Shown here: piece by piece, positions 33,942 to 42,931 of the stretch
Position numbering within the stretch: the stretch's first letter is position 1
How the letters are laid out: every line of letters starts with the position of its first letter
Source of the DNA: Desulfitobacterium metallireducens DSM 15288
GTDB lineage: Bacteria > Bacillota > Desulfitobacteriia > Desulfitobacteriales > Desulfitobacteriaceae
Direction of reading: 5' to 3'
Length of the DNA: 64,000 nt
NCBI RefSeq assembly: GCF_000231405.2
Contig: NZ_CP007032.1
Coordinates: 2,914,001 to 2,978,000 of the forward strand
Program-made: the position numbers and the translations under genes
Notes under the pieces: generated by a model
What the model was told of the DNA's origin: nothing
Seen by the model: the letters and a program-made list of their open reading frames with translations, nothing else
The model's database searches: none

Positions 33942-34955
33942 TCACGCTGATTTGTAAACCCTATTCTTGATACTCTTAGCTTCATACATCGCCTTATCCG
34001 CCATACCAATCAATTTATCGATAGGCTCCTCGATTCCGGGATGAGAAGTTGCCACTCCGAAGCTTCCGGTAATTTTGATTTGCGAGTCTTCATATACCAT
34101 AACCAATTCTTCCACACTCTGTCTCATCCGCTCAGCAATCTGATAAGCATCCTGAATTTCTGTATCAGGAAGGCAAATCATAAACTCTTCTCCTCCAAAG
34201 CGGCCGATAAAATCATAGGTACGTATTCCTCGGTTCAAGCATTTTGAAAACTGTCGTAAGACGTAATCGCCGGCTAAATGGCCATAAAAATCATTGATTG
34301 ATTTAAAGTCATCGATATCGACGAGTATCATTGAAAGGTTGGACTGATTCCGCATAGCCCTCGCCAATTCTTCCTCCAGCCGGATCATAAAAGCTCTTCG
34401 ATTAAGGCAGCCTGTAAGATAGTCAATGCTTGCTAAGGTTTCTGCCTCAATTTTTGCCTTTTTCAACGCTTCTTCCGCTCGCTTCGTTTGGGTAATATCT
34501 TGGATCTGAGTGACGAAAAACTTCGGATTTTGACCTTCGTCCCGTACCAACGTAACTGTAGCTTTCGCCCAAACAATGTGCCCTTGTTTATGAATGTAGC
34601 GCTTAATGGATTGGAAAGTATCGTACCTACCCAGAAACAAATCACGGATATAGGGCGTATCATTTTCACGATCTTCGGGATAAATGAAGTCTTTATGGAT
34701 CATATTCATGAGCTCATCTTTAGAATAGCCCACAAGATTGCAATATGAGGGATTAATATCAATATACGATAAGTCAGGTCGTGCAATACACATTCCTAAG
34801 GCCGTCTTGTCAAAAGCGATCTCGGTGATCACTGCTTCATCTTGAGCATCCTTAAGAATTTGATTATATCTTCTCTTGAGGATAAAGATATAAGCTATTA
34901 CGAGAATAATGGTTAAGATTAAAACACCATCTAAAAAGGCATCCCATAAATTCAC
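33942..34955 (-). CDS. PAS-GGDEF diguanylate cyclase
   Basis: Membrane-anchored diguanylate cyclase (337 residues) making c-di-GMP from GTP. One N-terminal helix (10-27), a PAS/PAC sensor domain (about 40-160), a short coiled linker and a GGDEF domain (175-335). The active-site motif GGEEF is at 254-258, and an inhibitory I-site RTYD lies at 245-248, exactly five residues upstream, so product inhibition is expected. Monocistronic between the T-box promoter and a terminator of the next operon. The signal sensed by the PAS domain is unknown. Confidence 0.93.
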   Translation of the reverse strand: MNLWDAFLDGVLILTIILVIAYIFILKRRYNQILKDAQDEAVITEIAFDKTALGMCIARPDLSYIDINPSYCNLVGYSKDELMNMIHKDFIYPEDRENDTPYIRDLFLGRYDTFQSIKRYIHKQGHIVWAKATVTLVRDEGQNPKFFVTQIQDITQTKRAEEALKKAKIEAETLASIDYLTGCLNRRAFMIRLEEELARAMRNQSNLSMILVDIDDFKSINDFYGHLAGDYVLRQFSKCLNRGIRTYDFIGRFGGEEFMICLPDTEIQDAYQIAERMRQSVEELVMVYEDSQIKITGSFGVATSHPGIEEPIDKLIGMADKAMYEAKSIKNRVYKSA

Positions 34956-35071
34956 TTCAACTTCACCTGTTTCTTAAATTTTCCATGAATTAGGTATAAT
35001 GCCTATATTCTATAATCGTCTGTCAAATCCTTCTATTTTCTATATTTAATTTTTTTCTTTGTTCCTTCATA

Positions 35072-35109
35072 AAAGCAAACCCAAATACGAAATCGTTTGG
35101 GTTTGCTTT
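35072..35109 (-). terminator. Terminator of the NitT/TauT-type ABC operon
   Basis: Perfect 14-bp stem AAAGCAAACCCAAA / TTTGGGTTTGCTTT with a 10-nt loop, followed on the minus strand by TATGAAGG after the closing T run. Confidence 0.9.
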
Positions 35110-35136
35110 ACGAGGTGATTTTGCTTGATCCTTGCT

Positions 35137-36138
35137 CTATTTAATATTTTTAATCGCCATCTCGCCAAACGTTGTCGTTATAATTTTATCATAGGGAGCC
35201 GTTTTATTGATAACCCCCGCATCCTGCAAGGCTTTTTGCAAGGTATCTAAGTCTTTCTCTAAGAGAATCGGATCTGTCTTCCACGTATTTTGTTCCTTAT
35301 AACGTTTGACCACTGCCGTGAGAATTTCGTCATTTGCATCGGGAAATTGAGATTTAATCGCTTTGGCAATTTCTTCAGGAGTATGGCTATCTACCCAAAG
35401 CTGCCCTTTATAAATGGCATTCGTAAATTTTTGCACGGTCTGTGGATTCTTCTCGAGATAACTTTTCTTCGCAAAATAAGCAGTATAGGGAACCGGGCCA
35501 CTTGACTTACCCATCGATGCGACGATGAAGGCCTTTCCTTCCTTTTCCATCTCAGACGCTGTCGGTTCATAAACGATGACATAATCGCCTTGGCCTCCCA
35601 TAAAAGCACCTGGCATCGCAGCAAACTGCATGGTCGTGTCAATAAATACATCTTTGCCAGGATTCAGACCATTTTTACGTAAAACGTATTGCAGAATAAT
35701 TTCCGGCATGCCGCCTTTGCGTCCGCCGATGATGGTTTTTCCTTTAAGGTCGCTCCACTTAAAATTGGGATTCGGTTGGCGTGCCAACAGGAAGGTTCCA
35801 TCCCCATTCGTCAATTGGGCAAATACTACAGAGTGATCTTCTTTTCCTTCGTTATAGACATAGATACTTGCTTCCGGTCCGGCAAAGCCGATGTCCACTT
35901 GATCTGTCAGAACAGCCGTCATCACCTTGTCGGCCCCTTGACCGTTTGAGAGCTCAACCTCTAATCCTTCTTCTTTAAAGAACCCTTGAGTCAAGGCTAC
36001 ATATTGCGGAGCATAGAAAATAGAATGGGTTACCTCAGAAAGTTGTACTTTAGTTAGGTTCGTTTGCTTCCCGCATCCGCTTAATACGAGTGACATCCCT
36101 AATAGAGCCACGCTAAGTAAGAGTATAAACCGTTTCAT
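35137..36138 (-). CDS. NitT/TauT-type ABC transporter substrate-binding lipoprotein
   Basis: Lipoprotein (333 residues) of the SsuA/ThiY/NMT1-like group. The lipobox is LVLSGCGK; the mature protein has HSIFYAPQYVALTQGFFKEEGLEVEL and GQGADKVMTAVLTDQVDIGFAGPEASIYV, hallmarks of this fold. Relatives import sulfonates, taurine, nitrate, pyrimidine precursors or riboflavin, and the sequence does not decide between them. Last gene of an ATPase-permease-binding-protein operon, an order that places the binding protein most distal. Confidence 0.88.
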   Translation of the reverse strand: MKRFILLLSVALLGMSLVLSGCGKQTNLTKVQLSEVTHSIFYAPQYVALTQGFFKEEGLEVELSNGQGADKVMTAVLTDQVDIGFAGPEASIYVYNEGKEDHSVVFAQLTNGDGTFLLARQPNPNFKWSDLKGKTIIGGRKGGMPEIILQYVLRKNGLNPGKDVFIDTTMQFAAMPGAFMGGQGDYVIVYEPTASEMEKEGKAFIVASMGKSSGPVPYTAYFAKKSYLEKNPQTVQKFTNAIYKGQLWVDSHTPEEIAKAIKSQFPDANDEILTAVVKRYKEQNTWKTDPILLEKDLDTLQKALQDAGVINKTAPYDKIITTTFGEMAIKNIK

Positions 36139-36189
36139 GTTAATCCTCCCTTTTAATTTAACTCTAACTCAAAGGCAAAGTCTTTCCCT

Positions 36190-37011
36190 TTAGCCCCTGT
36201 GTTTCACCAGCCACTTTTCCAAGATAACCACACCTTGATACATCAGAGCTGCCGCTACTCCAAGAATGATGACACTGGCCATGACTAAGTCCAACTTAAA
36301 GACTTGCCCGCCATAAACGATGAGGTAACCCAACCCCGACTTCGAAACTAAGAACTCACCCACGATGACACCAACCCAGGATAGGCCAACGTTAATCTTT
36401 AAAGCATTGATAATGGTCGGTAACGATGCCGGGAGTAAAACTTTAGTGAGGACCTGATATTTTGTGCCGCCGAAGGTCTGAACCAACTTAATCTTTTCTT
36501 GGTCAATCGCCAAGAATCCATTGAGTACTTCCATAATCGTCACAATCAAGGAAATAGCTAGAGTCATGACGATGATCGCCGCTGGACCTGCTCCGATCCA
36601 GACAATAAACACGGGACCCAGTGCAATTTTGGGCAGGCTATTTAGGATGACAAGATAAGGCTCCGAAACTTTAGATAAAAATTTCGACCACCACAAGATG
36701 ATAGCGATAATCGTGCCCAAAAAAGTACCCAGCCCAAATCCGACGATCGTTTCCCAACATGTTACGGCAATATGCCCAAATAACGCTCCTTCTTGATAAA
36801 GTTGGACGATTGTTTTAATGACTCGGGAGGGTTGGCTTGTAATAAAAGGGTCAATAATCCGCGCATTGGCGAGAATTTCCCATAAAGCAAACGCTACAAA
36901 AAGGATGATCAGTTGCGTTAATCGGACCTCCATTTTCTCTCTACGAACGCTCTTTAAAAAATCCAGATGTTCTTTTGATGAGCTCAATCCATTGAGATCA
37001 AACATGGACAT
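36190..37011 (-). CDS. NitT/TauT-type ABC transporter permease
   Basis: Permease of 273 residues with about six helices, the SsuC/TauC type. The coupling segment is TFGGTKYQVLTKVLLPASLPTIINALK, and GLSWVGVIVGEFLVSKSGLGYLI is the conserved C-terminal motif. The N-terminal 30 residues are cytoplasmic and charged. Its start overlaps the ATPase gene by 14 bp, showing translational coupling. Substrate unknown. Confidence 0.92.
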   Translation of the reverse strand: MSMFDLNGLSSSKEHLDFLKSVRREKMEVRLTQLIILFVAFALWEILANARIIDPFITSQPSRVIKTIVQLYQEGALFGHIAVTCWETIVGFGLGTFLGTIIAIILWWSKFLSKVSEPYLVILNSLPKIALGPVFIVWIGAGPAAIIVMTLAISLIVTIMEVLNGFLAIDQEKIKLVQTFGGTKYQVLTKVLLPASLPTIINALKINVGLSWVGVIVGEFLVSKSGLGYLIVYGGQVFKLDLVMASVIILGVAAALMYQGVVILEKWLVKHRG

Positions 37012-37765
37012 CCAACTCCTTCCAAATATCCTGGAAGTAATGTCTGAATTCTGGAGCTTCTCTTGAGGCTAAAGGCGTCCTGGGTTCACAACTTAAGTCA
37101 ATCGAATAAATCTTTTTTACAGTTCCCGGCCGCTTGGATAAAACAACGATACGGTCTGCCATACTGATACTTTCCGAAATATCATGAGTGACTAAAATAG
37201 CAGTCTTTTTTTCCTTCCTAATAATGGAATGAATATCCTCATTTACAGCAAGCCGCGTCTGATAATCTAGCGCGGAAAATGCTTCATCTAAAAGTAGAAT
37301 TTTCGGATCGGTTACTAACGTCCTAATTAGTGCGACTCTTTGTCTCATCCCCCCAGAAAGCTGACTGGGATAAGCGTTACGAAATTCATAGAGCCCATAG
37401 GTCTTAAGTAGAGCTATGGCATATTCTTTCGTTTCCGTCGATACATTCTTCTGAATTTCTAGCCCAAGGAGGACATTTTGATAAATGGTCCGCCACTCAA
37501 ATAGATGATCCTTTTGGAGCATATACCCAATCTGCCGCGAGGCTCCATTGATCTTCTCACCATTAAGCAAGACCCTTCCCGTAGTTGCGGGGAGCAATCC
37601 GGAGATTATCGATAAAAGCGTGGATTTGCCACACCCGCTCGGACCAACAATACTTAAAAACTCCCCATCCTGAACAGAGAAATTGATATTTTCAAGAGCT
37701 GTTATTTCCTCATCAAGGGATTGATACTTCATTCCGATGTTATGTATCTCTAAAACATCATTCAT
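36998..37765 (-). CDS. NitT/TauT-type ABC transporter ATP-binding protein
   Basis: ATPase (255 residues) of the SsuB/TauB type. Walker A GPSGCGKST, Q-loop GYMLQKDHLFEWRTI, signature LSGGMRQR, Walker B KILLLDEAFSALD and switch VTHDISESISMADR are all present. ATG 37765 has GGGGGG 7 bp upstream; a GTG at 37771 is the alternative. First gene of the operon. A strong terminator-like hairpin 110 bp upstream and a long hairpin-rich segment beyond it separate the operon from dapL. Confidence 0.92.
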   Translation of the reverse strand: MNDVLEIHNIGMKYQSLDEEITALENINFSVQDGEFLSIVGPSGCGKSTLLSIISGLLPATTGRVLLNGEKINGASRQIGYMLQKDHLFEWRTIYQNVLLGLEIQKNVSTETKEYAIALLKTYGLYEFRNAYPSQLSGGMRQRVALIRTLVTDPKILLLDEAFSALDYQTRLAVNEDIHSIIRKEKKTAILVTHDISESISMADRIVVLSKRPGTVKKIYSIDLSCEPRTPLASREAPEFRHYFQDIWKELDVHV

Positions 37766-37876
37766 TCGCACACCCCCCTGTCCCTGCTTCAGAGCGCTTT
37801 GTCTGTATTAGTGTATTGAGGCAGGGCCAAATCGGTGAGCCAATTGGAACTGGTTATCTCTGCCAATAGACAGAAA

Positions 37877-37913
37877 GAGACCCTACGTTCACTTTTCGCG
37901 AATGTAGGGTCTC
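37877..37913 (-). terminator. Terminator-like hairpin upstream of the NitT/TauT-type operon
   Basis: GAGACCCTACATTC / GAACGTAGGGTCTC, 14 pairs with one mismatch, followed on the minus strand by TTTCTGTC. It may end transcription through the hairpin-rich element, or act as an attenuator for the ABC operon. Confidence 0.75.
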
Positions 37914-37919
37914 ATCTTA

Positions 37920-38230
37920 CTGGCTTTATAAAAGAGTCTAGGGTCGTGTAGCTTTTCCCCTTCGAGGATAAGTCGACTAGGGCTTGAGTTTCGTTCCTCA
38001 CCTCTAAGCCAAGTCTCCTATATCGCACATCCGTTCACTCAACGCTCTAGGGCTGGCAGCGCCTTTTCCTATCCATGGAGGCGCTTGCACTAGGCACGTC
38101 CATGCGCCCGCGACATCAGTCCATCCATGGACAAGTCCTGTGGCGCCGCTAACCCACGGAAGCGTCGTGCGCGATAGCGCCCTTCCGCGAAATCGTTCAC
38201 TCCTATACGAGAAGCTACGCTTTTGGGTCT
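37920..38230. other. GC-rich, hairpin-rich intergenic element of unknown function
   Basis: About 300 bp without a supported gene between dapL and the ABC operon. It is richer in GC than its neighbours and holds several compact inverted repeats: AGCGCC/GGCGCT (38058-38085), GTCCAT-CC-ATGGAC (38119-38132), and GGAAG..GCGC-GATA-GCGC..CTTCC (38158-38186). Short motifs recur: CTAGGG at 37939, 37978 and 38047, and CGTTCAC at 37886, 38031 and 38194. It resembles a multi-copy intergenic repeat or a structured RNA, but matches no family I can name. Confidence 0.55.
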
Positions 38231-38263
38231 TTCATAGCCATTGGTAATCAATTTGCTTAGGAT

Positions 38264-39493
38264 TTACATTTTCGTTTTAATTCGTTCGATGGCTCTTACT
38301 GTGTTTTCACGGGTACCAAAAGCGGTAAGGCGGAAGTAGCCTTCGCCATTTGCTCCAAAACCTGCACCCGGAGTTCCCACGATATTGACTTCTTTCATGA
38401 GTTTATCGAAGAACTCCCAAGATCCCATATTATCTGGTGTTTTCATCCAGATATAGGGTGCGTTGATTCCGCCAAAGACTTTATAGCCTGCTTGCTCTAA
38501 GCCTTCACGAATAATTCGAGCATTTTCCATGTAATAATCGATCGTTTCTTTAACCTGCTTTTGGCCTTCTTCAGTATAGACAGCTGCCGCCGCGACCTGC
38601 ACAGGATAAGAAACACCGTTAAATTTAGTCGTCTGACGTCTCAACCACAAGGAATTCAAGCTATGGTCTTCCCCTTTAGCATCATATACCTTCACTTCTT
38701 TAGGAACAACAGTATAACCACAACGTGTTCCCGTAAATCCGGCTGTTTTCGAGAAGCTTCTGAATTCAACCGCAACTTCCCGCGCACCTTCGATTTCGAA
38801 GATACTATGAGGAACATTTTCTTCACGGATAAATGATTCGTAGGCGGCATCAAATAAAATGATCGATTGATTTTCTCGAGCATAATCAACCCATTGTTTC
38901 AGTTCCTCTTTGGAAAGGGTCACGCCGCTTGGATTATTGGGGAAACATAAATAGATCATATCGACATGAGTCTGAGGAAGAATCGGTTTCATCCCATTTT
39001 CTTCTGTACAAGGGAGATAAACCAGCTTTTCAAATTGTCCCAGCTCATTCGGAAAACCTGTACGTCCAGCCATTACATTCGTATCGACATAAACGGGATA
39101 AACCGGATCAGTGACCGCAATTGTGTTATTAACGCCGAAAAGTTCCTGAAAATTAGCCGTATCACTCTTCGCTCCATCACTGATAAATACTTCGTCAGGA
39201 GACAGTTTCACTCCGCGCGGGGTAAAGTCATTATCAATAATCGTTTGACTTAAAAACTCATACCCTTGTTCTGGACCATATCCGCGAAAAGTCTCAGCTT
39301 GACCCATCTCATCAACAGCTTTTTTCATTGCTTCTACAACTGCCGTGGGTAGAGGCCGGGTCACGTCTCCAATTCCGAGACGGATAATATCTGCCATAGG
39401 GTTTTCTTCTTTAAATTGGTTAACCCGACGCGCAATTTCAGAAAACAAATAACTTCCCGGCAACTTTAAATAGTCTTCGTTAACTTGTGCCAT
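38264..39493 (-). CDS. dapL: LL-diaminopimelate aminotransferase
   Basis: PLP enzyme (409 residues) that converts tetrahydrodipicolinate directly to LL-diaminopimelate for lysine and peptidoglycan synthesis, bypassing the acylated DapD/C/E route. The DapL subgroup is recognised by the N-terminus [46 protein letters not shown], and the PLP-lysine motif [16 protein letters not shown]. Monocistronic. DapL products need a DapF epimerase; the DapF-fold protein at 23.8 kb looks more like a histidine racemase, so a separate dapF is expected elsewhere. Confidence 0.95.
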   Translation of the reverse strand: MAQVNEDYLKLPGSYLFSEIARRVNQFKEENPMADIIRLGIGDVTRPLPTAVVEAMKKAVDEMGQAETFRGYGPEQGYEFLSQTIIDNDFTPRGVKLSPDEVFISDGAKSDTANFQELFGVNNTIAVTDPVYPVYVDTNVMAGRTGFPNELGQFEKLVYLPCTEENGMKPILPQTHVDMIYLCFPNNPSGVTLSKEELKQWVDYARENQSIILFDAAYESFIREENVPHSIFEIEGAREVAVEFRSFSKTAGFTGTRCGYTVVPKEVKVYDAKGEDHSLNSLWLRRQTTKFNGVSYPVQVAAAAVYTEEGQKQVKETIDYYMENARIIREGLEQAGYKVFGGINAPYIWMKTPDNMGSWEFFDKLMKEVNIVGTPGAGFGANGEGYFRLTAFGTRENTVRAIERIKTKM

Positions 39494-39651
39494 AGTCTAT
39501 GTAACCCCTTTCTTTACCCACGATTTCACTAATATTAAAATTATATTTTTTCGAAGCGTATTTTGCAACTTTTTAGGCGGAGTATACAATATCCCTACTT
39601 CACAATATGAACAGGTACTTTTAATTGTTTAATATTACGCTATTAATTCAG

Positions 39652-39683
39652 CAAAAGGACGCCGAAATGACTGACGGCGTCCT
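39652..39683 (-). terminator. Terminator after the first rubrerythrin gene
   Basis: AGGACGCCG / CGGCGTCCT stem followed by TTTTGC on the minus strand. Confidence 0.88.
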
Positions 39684-39714
39684 AAGTTCTGCACTTTTAA
39701 TTTTTCAATCCATT

Positions 39715-40260
39715 TTATTTGAAATATCGATTGAGTAATCCTAAGAAGGCCTTGCCATGGCGGGCTTCGTCTTTACACATTTCATGGACGGTGTCATGAA
39801 TTGCATCATAGTTGAGCTTTTTCGCAAGTGTTGCCAGATCTTTCTTTCCTTGAGTAGCGCCATATTCAGCTTCGACTCTTAACTCAAGATTCTTTTTCGT
39901 GTCAGCATTAACGACTTCACCTAAGAGTTCAGCAAATTTAGCAGCATGCTCTGCTTCTTCAAATGCAATCCGTTTGTAAGCTTCAGCGACTTCCGGAAAA
40001 CCTTCACGATCCGCTTGACGGCTCATAGCCAAGTACATTCCAACTTCAGTGCACTCGCCTGTGAAATTCGCTCTTAAACCTTCGAGAACTTCAGGATCAA
40101 CACCTTGAGCCACTCCGATTTTATGCTCATCAGCCCATTGGCGAGTTCCTTCGACTAATTCAGAAAACTTTTCCTTAGGAGCATGGCATTGAGGGCATTG
40201 TTCTGGAGCCTCGTTTCCTTCATAAATGTAACCGCATACTGCACAAACAAATTTTTTCAT
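39715..40260 (-). CDS. Rubrerythrin (N-terminal rubredoxin domain), copy 1
   Basis: Reduces hydrogen peroxide in anaerobes using a di-iron site and electrons from a rubredoxin-type iron. Residues 1-40 are the rubredoxin-like domain with Cys6, Cys9, Cys22 and Cys25, and residues about 50-181 are the four-helix di-iron domain with [10 protein letters not shown] and DEARHGKAF. The rubredoxin domain is N-terminal, the reverse of classical rubrerythrin. The 181-residue protein is identical to the one encoded at 40551, with only silent differences between the genes. A sigma-A-type promoter with a PerR-like box in its spacer lies upstream. Confidence 0.95.
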   Translation of the reverse strand: MKKFVCAVCGYIYEGNEAPEQCPQCHAPKEKFSELVEGTRQWADEHKIGVAQGVDPEVLEGLRANFTGECTEVGMYLAMSRQADREGFPEVAEAYKRIAFEEAEHAAKFAELLGEVVNADTKKNLELRVEAEYGATQGKKDLATLAKKLNYDAIHDTVHEMCKDEARHGKAFLGLLNRYFK

Positions 40261-40332
40261 TAGAAATCCTCTCCTTTTTTTACTTTATTGTTTTTATCTT
40301 TGAGGTAAATATAAACGTTGTTTACATGTTTT

Positions 40333-40360
40333 ATTATATTATAATTATTCTAAATGTCAA
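40333..40360 (-). promoter_or_regulatory. Rubrerythrin copy 1 promoter with PerR-like box in the spacer
   Basis: TTGACA (40355-40360), 16-bp spacer, TATAAT (40333-40338). The spacer contains TTATAATTATTCTAA on the plus strand (40339-40353), which matches 14 of 15 positions of the PerR consensus TTATAATNATTATAA. Peroxide derepression by PerR is the expected control. Confidence 0.85.
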
Positions 40361-40484
40361 GCGCCTTTTTAAACTTTTTCATTAATCTTTTCTAAACTGC
40401 GGATCGTATTTACTCATTTTAGCCTAATTCTCGCCTAAATCTTCGATAAATCAAGTATAAACTAAATTAAGCATATGAATCAAT

Positions 40485-40512
40485 AGGACGCCGAAATTAT
40501 ATTCAGCGTCCT
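40485..40512 (-). terminator. Terminator after the second rubrerythrin gene
   Basis: AGGACGCTGAA / TTTCGGCGTCCT stem with one wobble pair; similar to the terminator after copy 1. Confidence 0.75.
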
Positions 40513-40550
40513 TAAAATCACCTAATTTAGGTTATCTCCGTCTTATTGAA

Positions 40551-41096
40551 TTATTTGAAGTAACGGTTGAGTAATCCTAAGAAGGCCTTACCATGACGGG
40601 CTTCATCTTTACACATTTCATGGACGGTGTCATGAATCGCATCATAGTTGAGTTTTTTCGCAAGTGTTGCCAGATCTTTCTTTCCTTGGGTAGCGCCATA
40701 TTCAGCTTCGACTCTTAACTCAAGATTCTTTTTCGTGTCAGCATTAACGACTTCACCTAAGAGTTCAGCAAATTTAGCAGCATGCTCTGCTTCTTCAAAT
40801 GCAATCCGTTTGTAAGCTTCAGCGACTTCCGGGAAACCTTCACGATCCGCTTGACGGCTCATAGCCAAGTACATTCCAACTTCAGTGCACTCGCCTGTGA
40901 AATTCGCTCTTAAACCTTCGAGAACTTCAGGATCAACACCTTGAGCCACTCCGATTTTATGCTCATCAGCCCATTGGCGAGTTCCTTCGACTAATTCAGA
41001 AAACTTTTCCTTAGGAGCATGGCATTGAGGGCATTGTTCTGGAGCCTCGTTTCCTTCATAAATGTAACCGCATACTGCACAAACAAATTTTTTCAT
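40551..41096 (-). CDS. Rubrerythrin (N-terminal rubredoxin domain), copy 2
   Basis: Encodes the same 181 residues as copy 1, with the same rubredoxin-like Cys6/9/22/25 set and di-iron helices. This copy lies upstream in the direction of transcription. Both copies have complete promoters and their own terminators, so they are independent transcription units and would simply double the dose, or be maintained by gene conversion. Ribosome site GGAGAGGA lies 6 bp before the ATG in both. Confidence 0.95.
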   Translation of the reverse strand: MKKFVCAVCGYIYEGNEAPEQCPQCHAPKEKFSELVEGTRQWADEHKIGVAQGVDPEVLEGLRANFTGECTEVGMYLAMSRQADREGFPEVAEAYKRIAFEEAEHAAKFAELLGEVVNADTKKNLELRVEAEYGATQGKKDLATLAKKLNYDAIHDTVHEMCKDEARHGKAFLGLLNRYFK

Positions 41097-41168
41097 TAGA
41101 AATCCTCTCCTTTTTTTACTTTATTGTTTTTATCTTCGAGGTAAATATAAACGTTGTTTACATGTTTT

Positions 41169-41196
41169 ATTATATTATAATTATTCTAAATGTCAA
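41169..41196 (-). promoter_or_regulatory. Rubrerythrin copy 2 promoter with PerR-like box in the spacer
   Basis: Same arrangement as copy 1: TTGACA (41191-41196), 16 bp, TATAAT (41169-41174), with the PerR-like TTATAATTATTCTAA at 41175-41189. Confidence 0.85.
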
Positions 41197-41267
41197 GCGC
41201 CTATTTAAACTTTTTCAAATAACTCTCTCAACCTGTAAACTCATAGTACACACAAGGTTATGATAAT

Positions 41268-41301
41268 AAAAGGGCTGCCCTAGAACTTCTAGAGCAGCCT
41301 T
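41268..41301 (-). terminator. Terminator after the GltD-like gene
   Basis: AAGGCTGC / GCAGCCCTT arms with an inner TCTAGAAGTTCTAG stem, then TTTTATTATC on the minus strand. Confidence 0.85.
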
Positions 41302-41357
41302 CTCATAGAACGAAAGTGGAAGGAGAAACCTGTCCCCTCGTTCCACTTTGCTGAATC

Positions 41358-42665
41358 TCAAGCTCTATTTTTTCTCAAAAGGTAGGCATGTATCTCAATC
41401 GCGATTCTTCGTCCTTCTCCCATGGCCATAACCACTGTTGCTGGTCCATGAACAACATCTCCGGCGGCAAAAACGCCTTCGCGGGTCGTCATTCCGTGCT
41501 CATCGCTGATCAAGAGCCCTCCCTTATTTACTTCGAAGCCTTCAGAAGTTGAGACAATTCGAGCAAAAGGACGCTGCCCGATCGCTATATAGACTATGTC
41601 TGCAGGAAGGATAAAGCTTTCCTCTTCTATAAGCCTTAGTTGTCCATTCTCCATTACTTCAGTAGGTGCGCACTTCACTCCAGTGATGTCTTCCTCACCC
41701 AAAATCTCCAGAGGTGCAATGAAGGGGATAATCTTAACCCCTTCAGCAACTGCCTCATCCCGCTCCTTATCGCGAGCCGTCATTTGGTCAATCCCTCGAC
41801 GCGCAAGAACCGTAACCTCAGCCCCCAACCGGCAGGAAGTTCGAGCTGCATCCATTGCTACATTACCTGCACCAATCACGATTACTTTATCGCCCTGTTT
41901 AACCGGTAATTCATTTTCAGGCAATTGCCCTAGCTTATAGAGATTGATCATTTGCAACGCATAAATCGCAGACATAACTCCATTCGCATCTTCCCCTGGT
42001 ATGTTGAGCTTTCGGGGTAGACCCGCACCGGTTCCTATAAAGACGGCTTGAAAACCCATCGTGAAAAGATCATCTAAGAGTAAGTCTACACCGATTAAGG
42101 TATTTAATCGGAACTCAACACCAAGATTTTTGATCTTTTCGATCTCATGCCTGACGACTTCCTTAGGTAAACGATATTCTGGTATTCCGTAAAGAAGAAC
42201 GCCACCCGGTTCTGATTCTCCTTCAAAGACCGTTACAGCATATCCTAACTGAGCTAACTGAACTGCCGCTGCTAGCCCGGCAGGACCAGAACCGATAACG
42301 GCGACGGCGCCCATCGTTGAGACCACTTTTGTAAACTCAACATCTTTCCCCTGCTCGGCGATAAACTGTTCGAGCTTACCGATGCGAAGAGCCTTCCCTT
42401 TCCGAGCTAAGATGCAACCTGCTTCACATTGCTTTTCTTGAGGACAAACTCGTCCGCAAACAGCAGGTAAATAACTATGACGATAAATGGCATCAAGGCC
42501 TGTCTCATAACTTTCTTCTTTGATCGCTTTTATAAATTGTGGAATAGCATTATTCACAGGACAACCCTTGCGACACGTCGGCTTTTTGCATTGAAGGCAA
42601 CGTGAGGCCTCAGCTAAAGCTTCTTCTTTGCTAAACCCTGGTTCAAATTCAAGTTGATTTTCCAC
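41358..42665 (-). CDS. GltD-like FAD/4Fe-4S NAD(P)H oxidoreductase
   Basis: A 435-residue flavoprotein of the glutamate synthase small-subunit family. The N-terminal domain has two four-cysteine sets (CLQCKKPTCRKGC and CGRVCPQEKQCEAGC) for [4Fe-4S] clusters. An FAD-binding VIGSGPAGLAAAVQL lies near 125-140 and a second Rossmann motif VIGAGNVAMDAAR near 265-278 binds NAD(P)H. Such stand-alone proteins can serve GltB, the electron-bifurcating NfnAB complex or other partners; neither gltB nor nfnA is adjacent, so the partner is unknown. Monocistronic. Confidence 0.9.
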   Translation of the reverse strand: MENQLEFEPGFSKEEALAEASRCLQCKKPTCRKGCPVNNAIPQFIKAIKEESYETGLDAIYRHSYLPAVCGRVCPQEKQCEAGCILARKGKALRIGKLEQFIAEQGKDVEFTKVVSTMGAVAVIGSGPAGLAAAVQLAQLGYAVTVFEGESEPGGVLLYGIPEYRLPKEVVRHEIEKIKNLGVEFRLNTLIGVDLLLDDLFTMGFQAVFIGTGAGLPRKLNIPGEDANGVMSAIYALQMINLYKLGQLPENELPVKQGDKVIVIGAGNVAMDAARTSCRLGAEVTVLARRGIDQMTARDKERDEAVAEGVKIIPFIAPLEILGEEDITGVKCAPTEVMENGQLRLIEEESFILPADIVYIAIGQRPFARIVSTSEGFEVNKGGLLISDEHGMTTREGVFAAGDVVHGPATVVMAMGEGRRIAIEIHAYLLRKNRA

Positions 42666-42868
42666 AAGTATCCCCTCTATTTCTATTTTTGATCTTATTA
42701 TTTATTTAGATTCTTATTATATATAGAATTCTAAAATCTATAAATTCTCTATGATTATAGCATACTTGTTTCAAAATTGGCGTGTATACATGCAGTCAAG
42801 TTTCTCCAAGTGAAACAGCAAGACATTTTACCTTACAAAAAACGGAATGTAACACAGACCATACCCAT

Positions 42869-42911
42869 AAAAATAGGAGCTGCCATCTTTGATGACAACT
42901 CCTATTTTTTA
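42869..42911 (-). terminator. Terminator of the DMSO-reductase-type operon
   Basis: AAATAGGAG-TTGTCATC / GATGGCAG-CTCCTATTT with an AAA loop, followed on the minus strand by TT and a T-rich stretch, 21 bp after the anchor-subunit gene. Confidence 0.9.
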
Positions 42912-42931
42912 AAACGGATTTACTTCTCCTC

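Larger units (their letters stand above)
39713..40381. repeat. Tandem duplication, left copy (rubrerythrin gene plus promoter)
   Basis: About 669 bp nearly identical to 40549-41217, offset 836 bp. It includes the whole coding sequence, ribosome site and promoter. Terminators outside the unit are related (AGGACGC stems) but more diverged, so the ancestral unit may have been longer. Confidence 0.95.
40549..41217. repeat. Tandem duplication, right copy (rubrerythrin gene plus promoter)
   Basis: Second copy of the unit at 39713. I count about ten silent differences in the coding part, nine of them in the last third of the gene, and only two in the shared upstream part. Flanking DNA on both sides is unrelated. 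Confidence 0.95.

Noticed and set aside
37930-38060. CTAGGG motifs reminiscent of the guanidine-I (ykkC) riboswitch near a NitT/TauT-type transporter
   Set aside because: They lie on the plus strand, opposite to the transporter, and the other conserved ykkC elements are not present.
39713-41217. Rubrerythrin duplication as a sequencing or assembly artefact
   Set aside because: The copies differ at several silent sites, have different flanking DNA and separate, diverged terminators.
41358-42665. NfnAB bifurcating transhydrogenase
   Set aside because: Only a GltD/NfnB-like subunit is present; no adjacent NfnA-type gene.
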